A DNA stretch of 64,000 nucleotides from Aplectana chamaeleonis. Its lineage: Eukaryota > Nematoda > Chromadorea > Rhabditida > Cosmocercidae. Below are positions 1-10,933 of this stretch, piece by piece. Each line of letters starts with the position of its first letter. Within the stretch, counting starts at the first letter, position 1. The DNA is taken from positions 1,116,001 to 1,180,000 of the forward strand of contig JAPDOI010000193.1 of assembly GCA_029168955.1 (NCBI GenBank), written 5' to 3'. The notes under the pieces are model-generated. The model did not search any database and was not told the origin of the DNA. It worked only from the letters and a program-made list of their open reading frames with translations. The translations under genes were made by a program, and so were the position numbers.

Positions 1-1358
1 TCGATAACGTCAGTATTCCGCTGCTGTCCAAATCGATCCTGGACTCTACTATTCCTGACTGGTGCAAAAGATGGACAGATAACTTTGTCAAAAATCGTTC
101 CATTCGTGTGAAATTTGATGGACACTTATCGAAGTCTGTGCCCCTGAAGGCATGCGTTTCACAAGGAGGAGTTCTATCTCCCAGCCTATCTTTCTTTGTA
201 TCTATCTGATGTGCCGAAGCCGTCGTCAAACATCCACTTATTTCTATATGCGGATGACATCACTATTATTTGTACTGACCCTGTCATCGATCGAGCCACT
301 GCTGAGATGAATAAATACCTCGTCAGTCTGGCCAAGTTCCTTGAATCGAAGCAGGTAAAAGTCTCTCCTACCAAGTCCAGCGTCACTTTGTGCACTACAG
401 CGACTGCCGAACAGAAGCTGCATCCCAAGATTCTTTGGGAAGGAAGTATGCTGCCCTTATCAAAACACCCTCGTCTACTTGGTGTATTCCTGGACCCGTC
501 ACTGCGTTTTCACGAAAACACACGTATTCGAGCTGCTGCTGCCAACACACGTAACAACATTCTACGTTCGCTGGCAGGCACTACATGGGGCAGCTCTAAG
601 GAAATTTTGCGAACCACCTACAGGGCTATGGTGCAGCCGGTGCTGGAATATGGAGCCCCAATATGGTCAAGACACCTGTCGGAAGCCTCTTGGAGCAAAC
701 TTCAGCGTGCACAGAACACTGCTCTACGCGTGATCACTGGATGCCCTAGATCCACACCGGTATCTCATCTACATCAAGAGTGTTCGCTGCTTCCTGCAAA
801 GCAGCATTGTCAACTCCAGTCGCAACAGTTCCATGTTGGCATTGTAAGGAATTCCACGCACTCTAATTTCCCATTACTGTCATCTGGTCCCCATTTCCGA
901 CATATTCGCTCGCCACTTCATGCTGCAGTCTCTGTCTTGGATCGTCAACGTTGGGCGACGTCGGAGCTCAATCGCGTCAGACTACTGCAAATGGAGCACA
1001 CCCGATTCGTCAGAGAATACCTCTCCAGTGCTCCCCTAAATCCAATTCTTGGTGACGTGCCACCCCCGATCGATGACAGCGAAACGGACCTACCCAGACG
1101 TACACGCGTCATCCTGGCAGGTCTACGATGTGGACACTCCCCACACCTCAAGGCCTTCGTCCATAAGATCGACTCATCGATCCCCGACGAATGTCCTGAC
1201 TGCCACAACCCAGGGCACGATTCATTTCATTTATTTTCATGTCCTGCAAGGCCGACTTCTCTAACAGTTGTGGATATGTGGACGAACCCGTGCGATATGG
1301 CTGCCTTTTTACACCTATAAGGAGAAGCTCTATGTGGCCGATAAGAAGAAGAAGAAGA
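1..1358 (+). mobile_element. LINE copy 1 (3' part, degenerate), reaches the left window edge
   Basis: This is the C-terminal half of a non-LTR retrotransposon polyprotein: reverse transcriptase from just upstream of the VSQGGVLSP segment (canonical VPQGG), then YADDITI near 248-268, and a C-terminal Cys/His cluster (CPDC...H...H...C) near 1195-1240, ending at a stop at 1318-1320. The reading frame shifts near 185-193, so the copy is dead. After a ~20-nt 3' UTR comes an (AAG)n tail at about 1343-1358. The same architecture and tail are seen in the copies at 1417-3740 and 12843-16285, though this copy is clearly diverged from them. The CR1/Jockey-like clade assignment is inferred from PHD-APE-RT order in the longer copy. 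Confidence 0.9.
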
Positions 1359-1416
1359 CGAGAGCCGAATAGAGAAGCATTATTTGCCCCTCATTCAGGG
1401 AACCGCGGCCTAGCTG

Positions 1417-3740
1417 TCTTCTTCTTCTTCTTTGCAGCCGCAGGAAGGTTTCTGTCAAAGGTTCAAGAAACGGGCGACTGAAACCGGATTCGTCCACAAA
1501 TCCATTGTTGTAAGAGTGGTAGGCCTCTTTGAGCATTCGAATAGGTGTTCAGTTGTGTGGCCACGGCTACCACAGTCCGGGCACTCGTCCGGCTTACTGC
1601 GATCGATCTTATGCAAGAATGACATCAGCATAGGGGAATGACCGCAGCGTAACGAGGCAAGGGTACTCCTAGCCCGCCTACCGAGTTCCATCTCAGTGTC
1701 GCTGACTATGGGTAGTGCGACCCCCAATATGGGATTGACGGTCATCCTACTCAAGTGATCCCTGACGAACTTGGTGTGCTCCGCACGCAAAAGACGCAGA
1801 CGATCCAGTTGGGAGTCCGTCCATCTTTGTATATTAACTTTCTCGGGAGCATCCGCAAAAGGCCTTCTGATATGTCTCTCTCTCTCACGGGATTCATGAT
1901 CCTTCTTAATGGGTGGTCAGGCTGCTTGGCAATGTTAATAACCAGTTGCTGCGCTTGGAGTTGGCAGTGCTCCTTAACTGGCAGAATTCGGGCTTCAGCA
2001 TGAAGATGTTCCACTGGGGTGCTTTTAGCACACCCTGTGGCAATCCGAAAAGCAGCATTTTGGACTCGCTGCATCTTTGTCCACGATGAATCCGATATCA
2101 TGTGCTGCCATACCGGTGCAGCGTACTCCAACGCCGGCTGCAATATTGCCTTGTAGGTGGTCAAAATTGTCTCCTTGCTACTTCCCCACGACGTTCCTCC
2201 CAGAGCTCGTAGGACGTTGAGCTTTGCTTTCCCTGTACCCTGTTTCTGCTCAGTATTCTTGTGGAACTTCAACGAAGGATCCAATACTAGGCCGAGCAGC
2301 TTAGAAAAACGTGCAGCAGGCAGACGAGCTTCTTCCCAATTCACAACGGTGTGAGCGCAGTGTTCCTTAGGGTCAGTGGAGAAAACTGATACAGATGATT
2401 TAGCGGCAGAGACAGTGAGCATCATATCATCGAGAAAGTTCTTCGGAACGATGAGGTAACTATTGATCTTGCGTGCAGCTGCATTAATGTCTCTGTCCCG
2501 GCACAAGATGGTGATGTCATCCGCATACGCAACGACTTTGATGTCACTTGGGGGGACGGGCAAATCTTCCAGGTACAGACTGAACAGTGCAAGCGATATG
2601 ACTCCTCCTTGAGGGACACCGGCAGCGATCGGGATGCTATTAGAGACATGTCCCTGAAACAGCACTTTTGCTCGGCGCCCTTTGATGAGTGGTGTAATCC
2701 ATCGCTTCTGCCAAGGCGTGATGGTGGACCTCAATAGCTTCTCAGACAGTATGCCCAAGTTGACAGTGTCAAATGCCTTCGTGAGGTCCAGGGCTACTCC
2801 AACAGTGCGTTGAGGCTTGGTGGCGTTGAAGCCATCCAAAACATAGCTCACAATCTCCAGCAGCGCCGTGGTGGTAGAGTGTAATTTTCGGAATCCATGC
2901 TGGTGCTGCTGATTGTTATTATGCTCGGCAAGCTCCTTGACGACCAGTTTCTCAGCGACCTTTGCGATTGGTGATAACAGACGTATTGGCCTGTATCCCT
3001 TAGCCGTCGATGGTGATTTACCTGCCTTAGGCAACGGAACGACGCTTGCCATTTTCTAGTCTTGGGGTACGGTGCACGTGCGAAAGGATGTGTTGATGAC
3101 GTCAGCCAGGATTGGCATAATCTCAGTCGGCAGTTTCTTCAAGATCGCTGGACTAATGCCATCCGGTCCTACAGCCTTCGAGTTGCGCATCTCTTTTACC
3201 ACCTTTTCAATCTGAGCGGGCGTCACTGCTTCTGCTTCATTCATGAGTGGCACCTTACAGAGCTCTCTTACGGTCACTCGATTTTGTTTCCCTCTCTTAG
3301 CCTGAGTTGTGAAAAAATTCTTTCCGAGAGCGGTTGCAGCCTCCTTTCCCGATTTGAAGACTCCATTCTCGAACTCGATCGTAGAGTAGTTGGTGGAGGT
3401 GCTCTTGCCCGAGATCTTCTTTAGAACTTTCCAAGTTGACGCTGCATCCCTCTTGAAATCCATCTTCTCCGTGAATTTCACCCAACACTCATTCTTGTGC
3501 TTGTCCAGATCTCGCTTAATCTCGCTATCCAGCTCAGCAATGGTCGGATCCAGGTGATCTGCCACTCTCTTTGCATCCCTTGTCCTTATCTTCTCCAAGA
3601 TTTCCCTGGTGACATTGGGAAAGAAGGTCTTGACTCGGCCTTCCGGAATGGCGGCTTTCATTGCCTTGCGAATCGCGTCCGTCAAGTGACGCTCTTTCTG
3701 GTGCACGTTTTCATTCCATGGGTAGTAGACAATGTCAGCG
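1417..3740 (-). mobile_element. LINE copy 2 (5'-truncated, frameshifted)
   Basis: A minus-strand relative of the 12.8-16.3 kb LINE. It aligns from about residue 385 of that protein to its C-terminus. The coding region is broken into three frames: 3706-3056, 3052-1751 and 1790-1455. RT motifs are visible: AFDTVN, GVPQGGVISL and YADDITI near 2510-2540. The C-terminus keeps the CPDC...H...H...C cluster. The 3' end is a short UTR and a (TTC)n run on the plus strand (1417-1432), that is an (AAG)n tail. The 5' end stops abruptly at ~3740 against an AT-rich minisatellite, a typical 5' truncation or later loss. Its tail faces that of copy 1, with about 60 bp between them. Confidence 0.92.
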
Positions 3741-4025
3741 AATATTCGGAAAACGAATATTCGGCCGAATAAACGAATATTCGAATAATTCGATTATTCG
3801 GAGAATGTATTTTTCGAATAATTCGTTTATTCGAATATTCGGAGAAGTAATTTTTTCGAATAATTCGTTTATTCGAATATTCGGAGAAGTCAATTTTTCG
3901 AATAATTCGTTTATTCGAATTTTCGGAGAAGTCAATTTTTCGAATAATTCGTTTATTCGAATATTCGAAAGAGTCAATTTTTCGAATTATTCGTTTATTC
4001 GAATATTCGAAAATTTTTATTCGTT
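3741..4025. repeat. 42-bp AT-rich palindromic minisatellite
   Basis: About six imperfect head-to-tail units of 42 bp. The core is CGAATAATTCGTTTATTCGA followed by ATATTCGGAGAAGTCAATTT. Each unit contains self-complementary segments (CGAATAATTCG, ATTCGAAT). Because 42 is divisible by three, both strands stay open for 80-125 codons, but this is only repeat translation. It abuts the truncated 5' end of LINE copy 2. Confidence 0.9.
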
Positions 4026-4541
4026 TGATATCCTCTAGAGGGCGCTCGGGGGCTGCTGCCGAGTTTGTGACGCTCGGATGAGTCCCCGACGGGCACTCGG
4101 CTGGTGCCCCCCGAATGTCCGAGTGCTCAGACAGCGGGACGGGTGAAGGGCGGGGGAAAAAGGGGGTACCGGTGCAAACGCGGTAGTGATTTCAGGGCGG
4201 AGTCAATTTCTCGGTGCAAAGGCGGGGGATGATTGAATGCCCGCACAACTCCCGTTGAACCGCGGGGCTGTTCACTGCAGAATACACGTCTAATTTCACG
4301 TCTTAGGTGTTGAAATTTCACGTAAACGCATGAACTTATCATTTTCGCATTAATTTGACTTTGAAATCTTTTTCCTTTGACTTTCATTGAGCTCACTTTG
4401 CCTGCATACTCATTTTTGGATTCTACCCTCCAAGTTTACACAATGAAAAAACGTCAAACTGAGTCAGCTTCAACCAATCTCTTGCATTTTTTCGACGACA
4501 ACGCTCTCGATCAAGTTCGCATTCACACATCGGTATATTTT
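4026..4541. other. Gene-free stretch with a degenerate G-rich repeat
   Basis: Contains a GC-rich segment at ~4060-4270 with loosely repeated motifs of the type CGGTGCAAAnGCGG, which recur at 5600-5700, 17690-17890 and 19430-19610. An ATG at 4442 opens a frame that runs into the next gene and could be an alternative start, but a splice acceptor at 4553-4554 argues for the downstream start. The rest is AT-rich and looks like promoter or intergenic sequence. Confidence 0.5.
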
Positions 4542-4563
4542 GTAAACTTTTCAGCTGAAAAAC

Positions 4564-5168
4564 ATGGACCGAAAGCCTCCAAGAGCCAATGCCGCTGCAA
4601 CGTCGCGCCACTTGGGGACGCACAGAACAGAAGCAAGACAAAATCCGCCTGTATGTTAACCACTTTGAAAGATTTCAGTAGGTGGCATTGCAAAGTACTC
4701 GGGCTCAATATTTTCAGTTTCGCTCAAGAAGGAGCTCTTGGAGAAGCGTATGGAGATGCAACGAGCAGCGAAGCTGAGGGCTGGTGCCAACGAAGGCGAG
4801 GTAGAAATGGACGAAATGGAGCTGACAGGTATGCGTAGACGCAGATACCTAAGTGGACGTGCGTTAATGAGAACTTACAATAGGGAAAAAGTTTTGAGCT
4901 ATTTTTTAGGCTTGAAGCTGAGGTACGACTACGACACGGATAGAAATAAATGGATCCCAGATAAGGTAAGCTCTACCTCGTAATTTGCTTCGTAAACCGA
5001 AATAAACGTTGAAAATTGTCAATACTTTAGCGCTCCACAAAGCGAGCCACACGTCGAACGAAGTCGAAGTCGTCGATTGAGGGAAGCCGAATCTTTATTT
5101 CACTTAAACCTGCAAACTTTACAATCGTGCCCATGGTAGCCCATGTCTTTTTCCTCGCTTTTGCGTAA
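4564..5168 (+). CDS. Unrecognised small spliced host gene (four-exon model)
   Basis: Inferred model. A TTTTCAG acceptor (4548-4554) lies 9 nt before ATG 4564, so it could be a spliced-leader site. Exon 1 begins MDRKPPRANAAATSRHLG. Exon 2 begins at 4718 after ATATTTTCAG and ends at 4828; it is charged and probably helical (SLKKELLEKRMEMQRAAK). A likely 81-nt intron (4829-4909, GTATGC...TTTTTTAG) follows, then exon 3 (GLKLRYDYDTDRNKWIPDK) to 4965. An intron 4966-5030 (GTAAGC...CTTTAG) leads to exon 4, with a basic RSTKRATRRTKSKSS stretch and a stop at 5166-5168. AATAAA at 5288-5293 suits a polyadenylation signal. The exon 1/2 junction is uncertain: the good donor GTATGT at 4651 is out of phase with exon 2 in the MDRK frame, whereas GTTAAC at 4655 is in phase. 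I do not recognise the family. Confidence 0.5.
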
Positions 5169-5769
5169 TTATAGTGATCTCCTCATGGCATTATTATAGT
5201 GATCTCCCTATAGAATTGGTATAGTGATCTCATAGAGAATATATATAATAGAATTCTATTTGCCTATTTGTTAATTTAGTTGTTATTAATAAATTTGTGG
5301 GTTTGTCTGAAAAATGCGATGAATGATGAATGGAAATACTGAATACTTCTCAATTAGGTAGCATTTTCGTTTCAGTCTGGGTGGTCGTGACTCAAAGTTA
5401 GCGTTTTCAGGCAAAATTTATAGTTATTATCCGAATCCCAACGAATGAAAGCGGATAATGCCATTAATAAGCATGCAGAAACGGCAAAACATATTAGGAG
5501 TAATAAAGTATGACCGAATATATGGTAGAAGTACACATAAGTGCTGTAAATAAGCAGATCAATAAATAAAACGAACGAAAGGTCAAGCCGTAGTAGATGG
5601 AATACCCGGTTGCACCGCGGGAGTACTGTCGGGTGCATGGCGGGGGTTGTGCGGTTGCATGGCGGAGGTGGTGCAGTGCGAAGGCGGGGGAAATTCGAGA
5701 CAAAGGCAATGTGTCTGGTCCCACCCACCGACATTGCCCGCGCTGCACCCGTCCCGCTGTCTGAGTGGT
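5169..5769. other. Downstream region of the small gene; short repeats
   Basis: Begins with a putative 3' UTR carrying three spaced copies of ATAGTGATCTC (about 5173, 5196 and 5221) and AATAAA at 5288. No coding region is supported after that. At 5600-5700 lies a degenerate repeat of GGTTGCAnnGCGGG type. Confidence 0.5.
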
Positions 5770-6668
5770 GGCTTAATCCTCGCAGACGCCTCGGTCATCG
5801 GGACTCACGCGTCAAATAAACTGCGTGTAGTGTAGGCGCACGCAACACACGCGCAAATTCTCTGATTTCTCCGACACTGGCAGCGGACTCCTACAGGAGT
5901 CGGCTGGGAGTCCTAGTCTCCCCTGCAACAGGAGTCCTGATTTTCCCCTGTAGGAGTCCTGTGATACTCCTGGGGTGGAATTCACGAAACGATAACCACG
6001 TTCTAGCCATGGTTTGAGGCTAATCAATTCGCACACGATGTGCTTAACCATGGTTACGCTAGCCATTGTTAAAACGTGGCTAGGGTTTCGTGAATTCCAC
6101 CCCTGTAGGAGTCCTATTATTCTCCTGTAGGAGACCGGAACTTGTACGGTAGCTTGGAGGGAATTTCAAATAACGTTTGCTGGAATTAAGCCAAAACCGC
6201 CTTGTTCTCGAATTTCTTTTAAATCGAAGCATGATTTTTACACTTCTTCGTTGACGATTTTGTCAACGGCAAAAATTAGTGTAGGGCATTAAGCCCCATT
6301 ACATTCCTCCCTCACTTTTCATCAAGGAGAAAATTCGGCTCCTAAGCACCCCAATCAATCAATGAGAGGGGCGCCTCTGTGAACCTGCATGGGCGAATCA
6401 GCTCTCCACCCCATGCACACGCGTATCGTACACCGCGCGGGTTCGATCAATGGTTCAACGTGCGCGTTCCAGGACAACTACCGGAGCTGTTTAGTCCTGT
6501 AGGAGACCCAGTGGAAGCGATGCGGCAGCATGTCCTGTAGGAGACCGCTTCGCTCTAGTTCGGTCTCCCACAGGACAAAACAGCTCCTGTAGGAGACCGC
6601 GATCGTAGTTTTCTCCCGTAGGACTCCGCTGCCAGTGTCGGAGCCGAGGCGTCTGCGAGGATTAAGCC
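5770..6668. mobile_element. Foldback/TIR element with repeated CTCCTGTAGGAG motifs
   Basis: The outer ends are inverted copies: GGCTTAATCCTCGCAGACGC at 5770 and its complement ending at 6668. Both continue into a block with CTCCGACACTGGCAGCGGA, but the left arm has ~75 bp extra between the two blocks. The interior is studded with more than ten copies of CTGTAGGAGTCC or CTGTAGGAGACC, in both orientations. A smaller MITE (5972-6103) is nested within it. There is no coding capacity, and I found no clear TSD. Confidence 0.7.
5972..6103. mobile_element. 132-bp MITE nested in the foldback element
   Basis: Perfect 19-bp TIRs GGGGTGGAATTCACGAAAC at both ends, with partial inverted symmetry continuing inward (CCACGTT / AACGTGG, and AACCATGG motifs). 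It lies between two runs of the CTCCTGTAGGAG repeat. No transposase and no convincing TSD. Confidence 0.75.
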
Positions 6669-6679
6669 GTGTCTGGTTA

Positions 6680-6830
6680 AGCCTCTTTCACACTTGCCCG
6701 ACCGACGTCGGTCGACTCGATATTGGATGTGCAATATCTATCTACCCTATCCTGTCCACATTATCCATCTTGACTTATCAAGTCTTATAACGAGTCGTCC
6801 GACGTCGGCCGGCAAACTATGAAAGGGGCT
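6680..6830. mobile_element. 151-bp MITE, PIF/Harbinger-like, TTA target site
   Basis: Inverted ends AGCCTCTTTCACACTTGCCC and AGCCCCTTTCATAGTTTGCC (read inward from each side), followed by GACGTCGG blocks. TTA flanks both ends (6677-6679 and 6831-6833). Related termini with the same TTA flanks occur at 10015-11545 and 26150-26556. The superfamily call rests on the 3-bp TWA-type TSD only. Confidence 0.75.
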
Positions 6831-6908
6831 TTAGCATTATTCGTCTGAGAGGTTTGCGAGATCATTACCGAAGGAATATCGGACATTCTTATGCCCAGTA
6901 GTTTTGCC

Positions 6909-7262
6909 GGTGCTATGTGGGAAGGGGGCGCCACTATGGCGCGATGGACTTAGCCGCGCCCATTTTACTGTGCCGCACTAAATTTGAGCACTTACCCAGG
7001 GTTTCCTTCGGGACAGGGTCTCTCTACACACCGAGGGAGGAGTTGTCCCGTCTTTTGCGGCTCTAATTCCACTCGGGACCACTTCGCTTGCATTGAGTAG
7101 CGTGGCATTTCGAACTGCAAAAAGGGGACAACTCCTCCCCCGGTGTGTAGAGAGACCCTGTCCCTTTCCTTCCTCTGCCAAAATCAGGAGTCATTGCGGC
7201 ACGGAAAAATGGGCGTGGCCAAGTGAGATATGACAGTGCCCCCCCCCTTCCCACATAGCACC
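6909..7262. mobile_element. 354-bp hAT-like MITE with 8-bp TSD
   Basis: TIR GGTGCTATGTGGGAAGGGGG at both ends. The arms continue for ~160 bp with imperfect complementarity, so the element is almost a hairpin. The target duplication GTTTTGCC is exact at 6901-6908 and 7263-7270. A shorter relative sits at 20754-20934. It is non-coding; the open frames across it are not conserved between the copies. Confidence 0.85.
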
Positions 7263-7270
7263 GTTTTGCC

Positions 7271-7986
7271 TTCTCTACAAACCCAACTGAAGAAGCTCTC
7301 AAAAACATTCCGCTCACAGACTTGGTACCCTGATCGGAAAGTTTCAAAAGCTCTAGACATTCTTAAACAAGGCTGCAAGCTGTGGAAGCCTTCAAAAACA
7401 AAATGCACAATCCTATCGTTCTCGAATGCTGATGAATGATTACCTCACCACTGAAGCTTTCAGGAAAGTTTGGGAAAAGGAAATGCCACAAAAGTTGAAT
7501 GCGATTTGAATTTCGCGGCTAGTAAAAACGTGCGCGTCGGCCTGGTGCGTGCTAAACCCCATCGATACCCTGCCATGCTTTTTTTCTTGGCCCGCCGTTT
7601 GCACTCCCATTTCATTTTCATTTCGCTCTTTTTCTTCCTTGTTTATCTCTGTGGGTGCCTTAATATATTTTTTCATTAGATTTTGGAGTGTCGAGATTTG
7701 AATTAAGATGCATAAGTCGTTGGTCCCTTCATTGGCTAGCTTCTAGGTCATTTACGAGGTTCAGGGCCTGTGATTCTACTGCTACTCGTGTTTGGGACGT
7801 AACGATAACACCAGGTTCAACACTTTTCGTGCGCGTCAGCACCCGTGAATAATAAAACAAAAAAAAACGAATGGAAAAACATTAAAGCAGACCCATCAGC
7901 AAACAAAAGGAAATCTAGGCCCTACTAGAGCCAATAAACGGTTCCTTTTGCAGACGCCGGTCCATTTGCCTTTTGAAAATACCGAA
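7271..7986. other. No supported gene
   Basis: Unique-looking sequence with short open frames on both strands, none with recognisable content or convincing splice context. I see no repeat structure apart from AT-rich runs near 7850. Confidence 0.4.
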
Positions 7987-7995
7987 AGAACTAGG

Positions 7996-9797
7996 GATTG
8001 TGTCTAAAAATCACCCATCCCATGCGGGCAGTCGCGTTGCGGCGTCGCATTGCGTCGCACTCTTCACTGCAAAGTATTTTCTCGCCTGTATTCGATATTG
8101 CCTCAACTGCTCACAGTGTAGTGCATATTTTCTATAATATAAGCGAGTACGCTTACGAACACCGCTGAACTAGCACAGAAACAGGAACGCTGCATGGAAT
8201 CGGCGTGAGGACATTTGGCTTTCGAGAAAATAATAGGAACTGCAACCAAGGTTTTCTCTGAAAATAGAGGCAAGCTTCGAACTTTCAAGCAAGCTCAAGC
8301 GGTTGCAGTCTCGCAGGACAATGGCGGGGATCTAAAATCCCAAAAAAACTCATGGTTTGAGGGACGTGAAAAAGTCTAACCGGAACTGAAAATGTCGGGT
8401 ATGGCCTTGAATGTAGAGACTAAGTTCAATCTCTTGAGTTTTTCCAGTCAGGAGAGTAGTGGTAAATGCAAAAACTACAAAAACAAAGGGAAAAGTAACA
8501 AAAGTTGAAGCTTTTTCCTGGAAGTTCCGGCTTTCGAAATGGGTAAGAAAATTCACTGATGGTAGGACGTAAAACTCTTCTGTCCTTTTCTCGAGAACTT
8601 TGGTTGCCTAGGTAGGAACATAGCTGTTTGGCGAATAGGACAACGGCCTGCTGGATAGACTTAGTATCCGAGTCGATCCTTCTCGTATATCCGACCGGAT
8701 ATCCCAGATTCGGACACCAAGTGGCTAGTTAGTCAGAGTAGAAGTTTTTTTGTATAGTTGCTTTGCATACTTCTTACTAGCTAGTCAGCCGGAATCAAAC
8801 CTGTGTATGGATAACACTGCACCTCGAAACGAAGATATAGTAACTGAAGATTTGTTTAAATATTTTCATTAATATGCATATATGAAGCTTGAAGTGTGTA
8901 TGTTCACATGCTGCAACAGCAGTGAAGTACCGCTGTTTGTCAATCATGGGTGTTTTCAAAGGCTTATCTGAATTGATCCATTGTCCGAAAATTTGATGAA
9001 ACGCATTATCTGAATCCAACCAATTTCCGGTAAATTTAAAATCGGCATTATCCAAATCGATCCATTATCCGAAGAATTATCTTCGGATAATAAATATACT
9101 TCTGGACCCTGTGTTTAAGTATACCATCACGTCTACAGTATAGTATATTATAACAGTATTGTTATCAAATAAACTGGGCACTATACTATAGCCTTTTGCA
9201 CCCCGAGGACTGCATAGGCGTAACCTCGACATGGGTGCAAAATTTTTCTCGGACAATCTCATGTGTTGTTTGAACCGGCTATGTATTTTCGAAATTCATT
9301 CAGCCAAAGTAGGGTTTCCAAACAATGAGCTCGTGCTGGGAGAAAGCTTAATTTTCTGCGTGAATATTGTGATTCAGCAAGCTTGTAAGTATACATCACA
9401 ATTGAGGAGGCCAATAATGCCTAGCAGGACCATCGTATTCCGCTTTTTTTCGCACTCAACCAAAGAGCGTAAAGATGGTTACACTAAGCTATGGTACATC
9501 GTAATAATCTAGGTAAGGTGACTATTCGCCGATGGAATTCACATGACAAGGTGAGAGGTATCGCTGGCCGGAAGACAGATTCTCGAAATTCTTACTGCTC
9601 TTATTTCTCAAGTTCACCAATTCATCCAGTCGTTTACAGTTTCTTATAAAAAGAACAAGTATCGTGCGATTTAAGCTTTTGTCCAACGATGAATTGAGAA
9701 AAGGCACGAGAAAGCACTGCAGCGACGAGAAAGCGCGCTGCAATGCGACGCCGCAACGCGACCGCCCGCATGGGATGGGTGATTTTTAGACACGATC
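7996..9797. mobile_element. 1.8-kb MULE-like TIR element, non-autonomous, 9-bp TSD
   Basis: The ends carry about 55-bp inverted repeats beginning GAT(T/C)GTGTCTAAAAATCACC and continuing CATCCCATGCGGGC, then GTCGCGTTGCGGCG. The flanking 9-bp direct repeat AGAACTAGG is exact (7987-7995 and 9798-9806). A 9-bp TSD is typical of Mutator-like elements; no transposase is visible inside. The interior holds a TATCCGA-rich repeat (8660-9090). A solo end of the same family lies at ~21020-21068. Confidence 0.8.
8660..9090. repeat. Interspersed TATCCGA-rich repeat (paralogue at 56.1 kb)
   Basis: Contains TATCCGACCGGATATCC and, further on, CATTATCC-GAATCGATCCATTATCCGA blocks. These recur in the same order at 56104-56285 with less material between them. 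It lies inside the MULE-like element. No coding content. Confidence 0.65.
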
Positions 9798-10344
9798 AGA
9801 ACTAGGCACCAAGAGCCTTTTACTGAAGCGCAGATATTCCAGTCTCCCTCGATTTGTGAAAAAAATTTCGCCATAAGCGAGATCTAGCCTGAGAGAAGCT
9901 GAGTTTGAACCCCTGACCTGTAGTATTAGAACGTCTCAAGGTGAAGAATTCAGTGTTTGGTGTGGGGGAACTGTAGAACACCCAGGTTATATTAACCCTC
10001 AAACTATTGGCTTAAGCGTCCTTCACAGTCTGCCGGATGTTGCCGTCCGACACGTTTTAAAGGCGTCGGCATAGTGGAAAGTCTGCGAGCGAGCGAGCGA
10101 ATGTGGGCGTGGCCTTGAAAATTCTGCGGCGCAGTCGCAGGCATCCCCGCAGAGTGTGATTTGGATTAGAGCGCGAATGTTGATCGATTGGAGCGCGGAA
10201 GTCAATCATCTATTTTCGTCTCGTTATTTCGCAGGATGGGCTGCAGCTGTCTGAAATAATTTCCCTGAATGATTTCAAGTGTTCCATATTTCCTGCGTTC
10301 TGTGCTCATTTCCCAAATTACTGTGCGGAAATAGTTGTGAAGAT

Positions 10345-10491
10345 CACTCAGGTTTTGAAAAATGGAATGAACGATACCGCTATCGGAAATCGAGCTATTT
10401 CAACAGAAATTCTCTGAAAACAATAAGTGATAACACTGTCTGACATCTGCTATCAACATAAATTTCATATTTCATGGATGAATCCTGAGTG
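10345..10491. mobile_element. MITE of the CACTCAGG family
   Basis: Termini CACTCAGG and CCTGAGTG with an interior that pairs imperfectly (AATGGAATGA near the left end, TTTCATGGATGAAT near the right). Related copies are at 10763-10933, 57228-57396 and, with long G/C runs at the tips, in 34971-35940. Confidence 0.6.
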
Positions 10492-10762
10492 CTACATGGG
10501 CGGAATTCTACACAGGTTTCCATGGGCGGAAAATTTGTGTGAAAATCAAACGCAAGACAGTGAAATGAGATCTGATTAAGAATTGCTCCACTGAGATGCC
10601 TGCAAACGGGATATTTAACAAATGATAGACCGAAATTTATCCATATCCATTTCATGAGGCCTCATATACCATCATTAATTACTATGGTTGGTACAAAATC
10701 TTGGAACGCACCCCAGAAAAGAAACTGAAGCTGAAACTAAGTGCAAAACAAGTTGGAGGTGG

Positions 10763-10933
10763 GGCACTCAGGATTTACCCACAAAAATGAAAAGATTAAT
10801 TCATGAAAATGAAAGATTCTTCCGTTATTAGATATTTGATAGCGTTGTTATAGGTAATTTCCTAAGAAAATTCATGAAATTAGATCGATTTCCGAGATCA
10901 GTATCATTCATTTCTCCTTTAATCCTGAGTGCC
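10763..10933. mobile_element. 171-bp MITE of the GGCACTCAGGATT family
   Basis: Perfect 13-bp TIRs GGCACTCAGGATT. The interior includes GATAGCGTTGTTATAGG, which is close to the GATAGCGTTATAGATCGG core of the units at 34971-35940. Non-coding. Confidence 0.7.

Noticed and set aside
3735..4038. Frames of 80 and 125 codons with NELFEK or NNSFIRIF repeats
   Set aside because: Translation of the 42-bp palindromic minisatellite.
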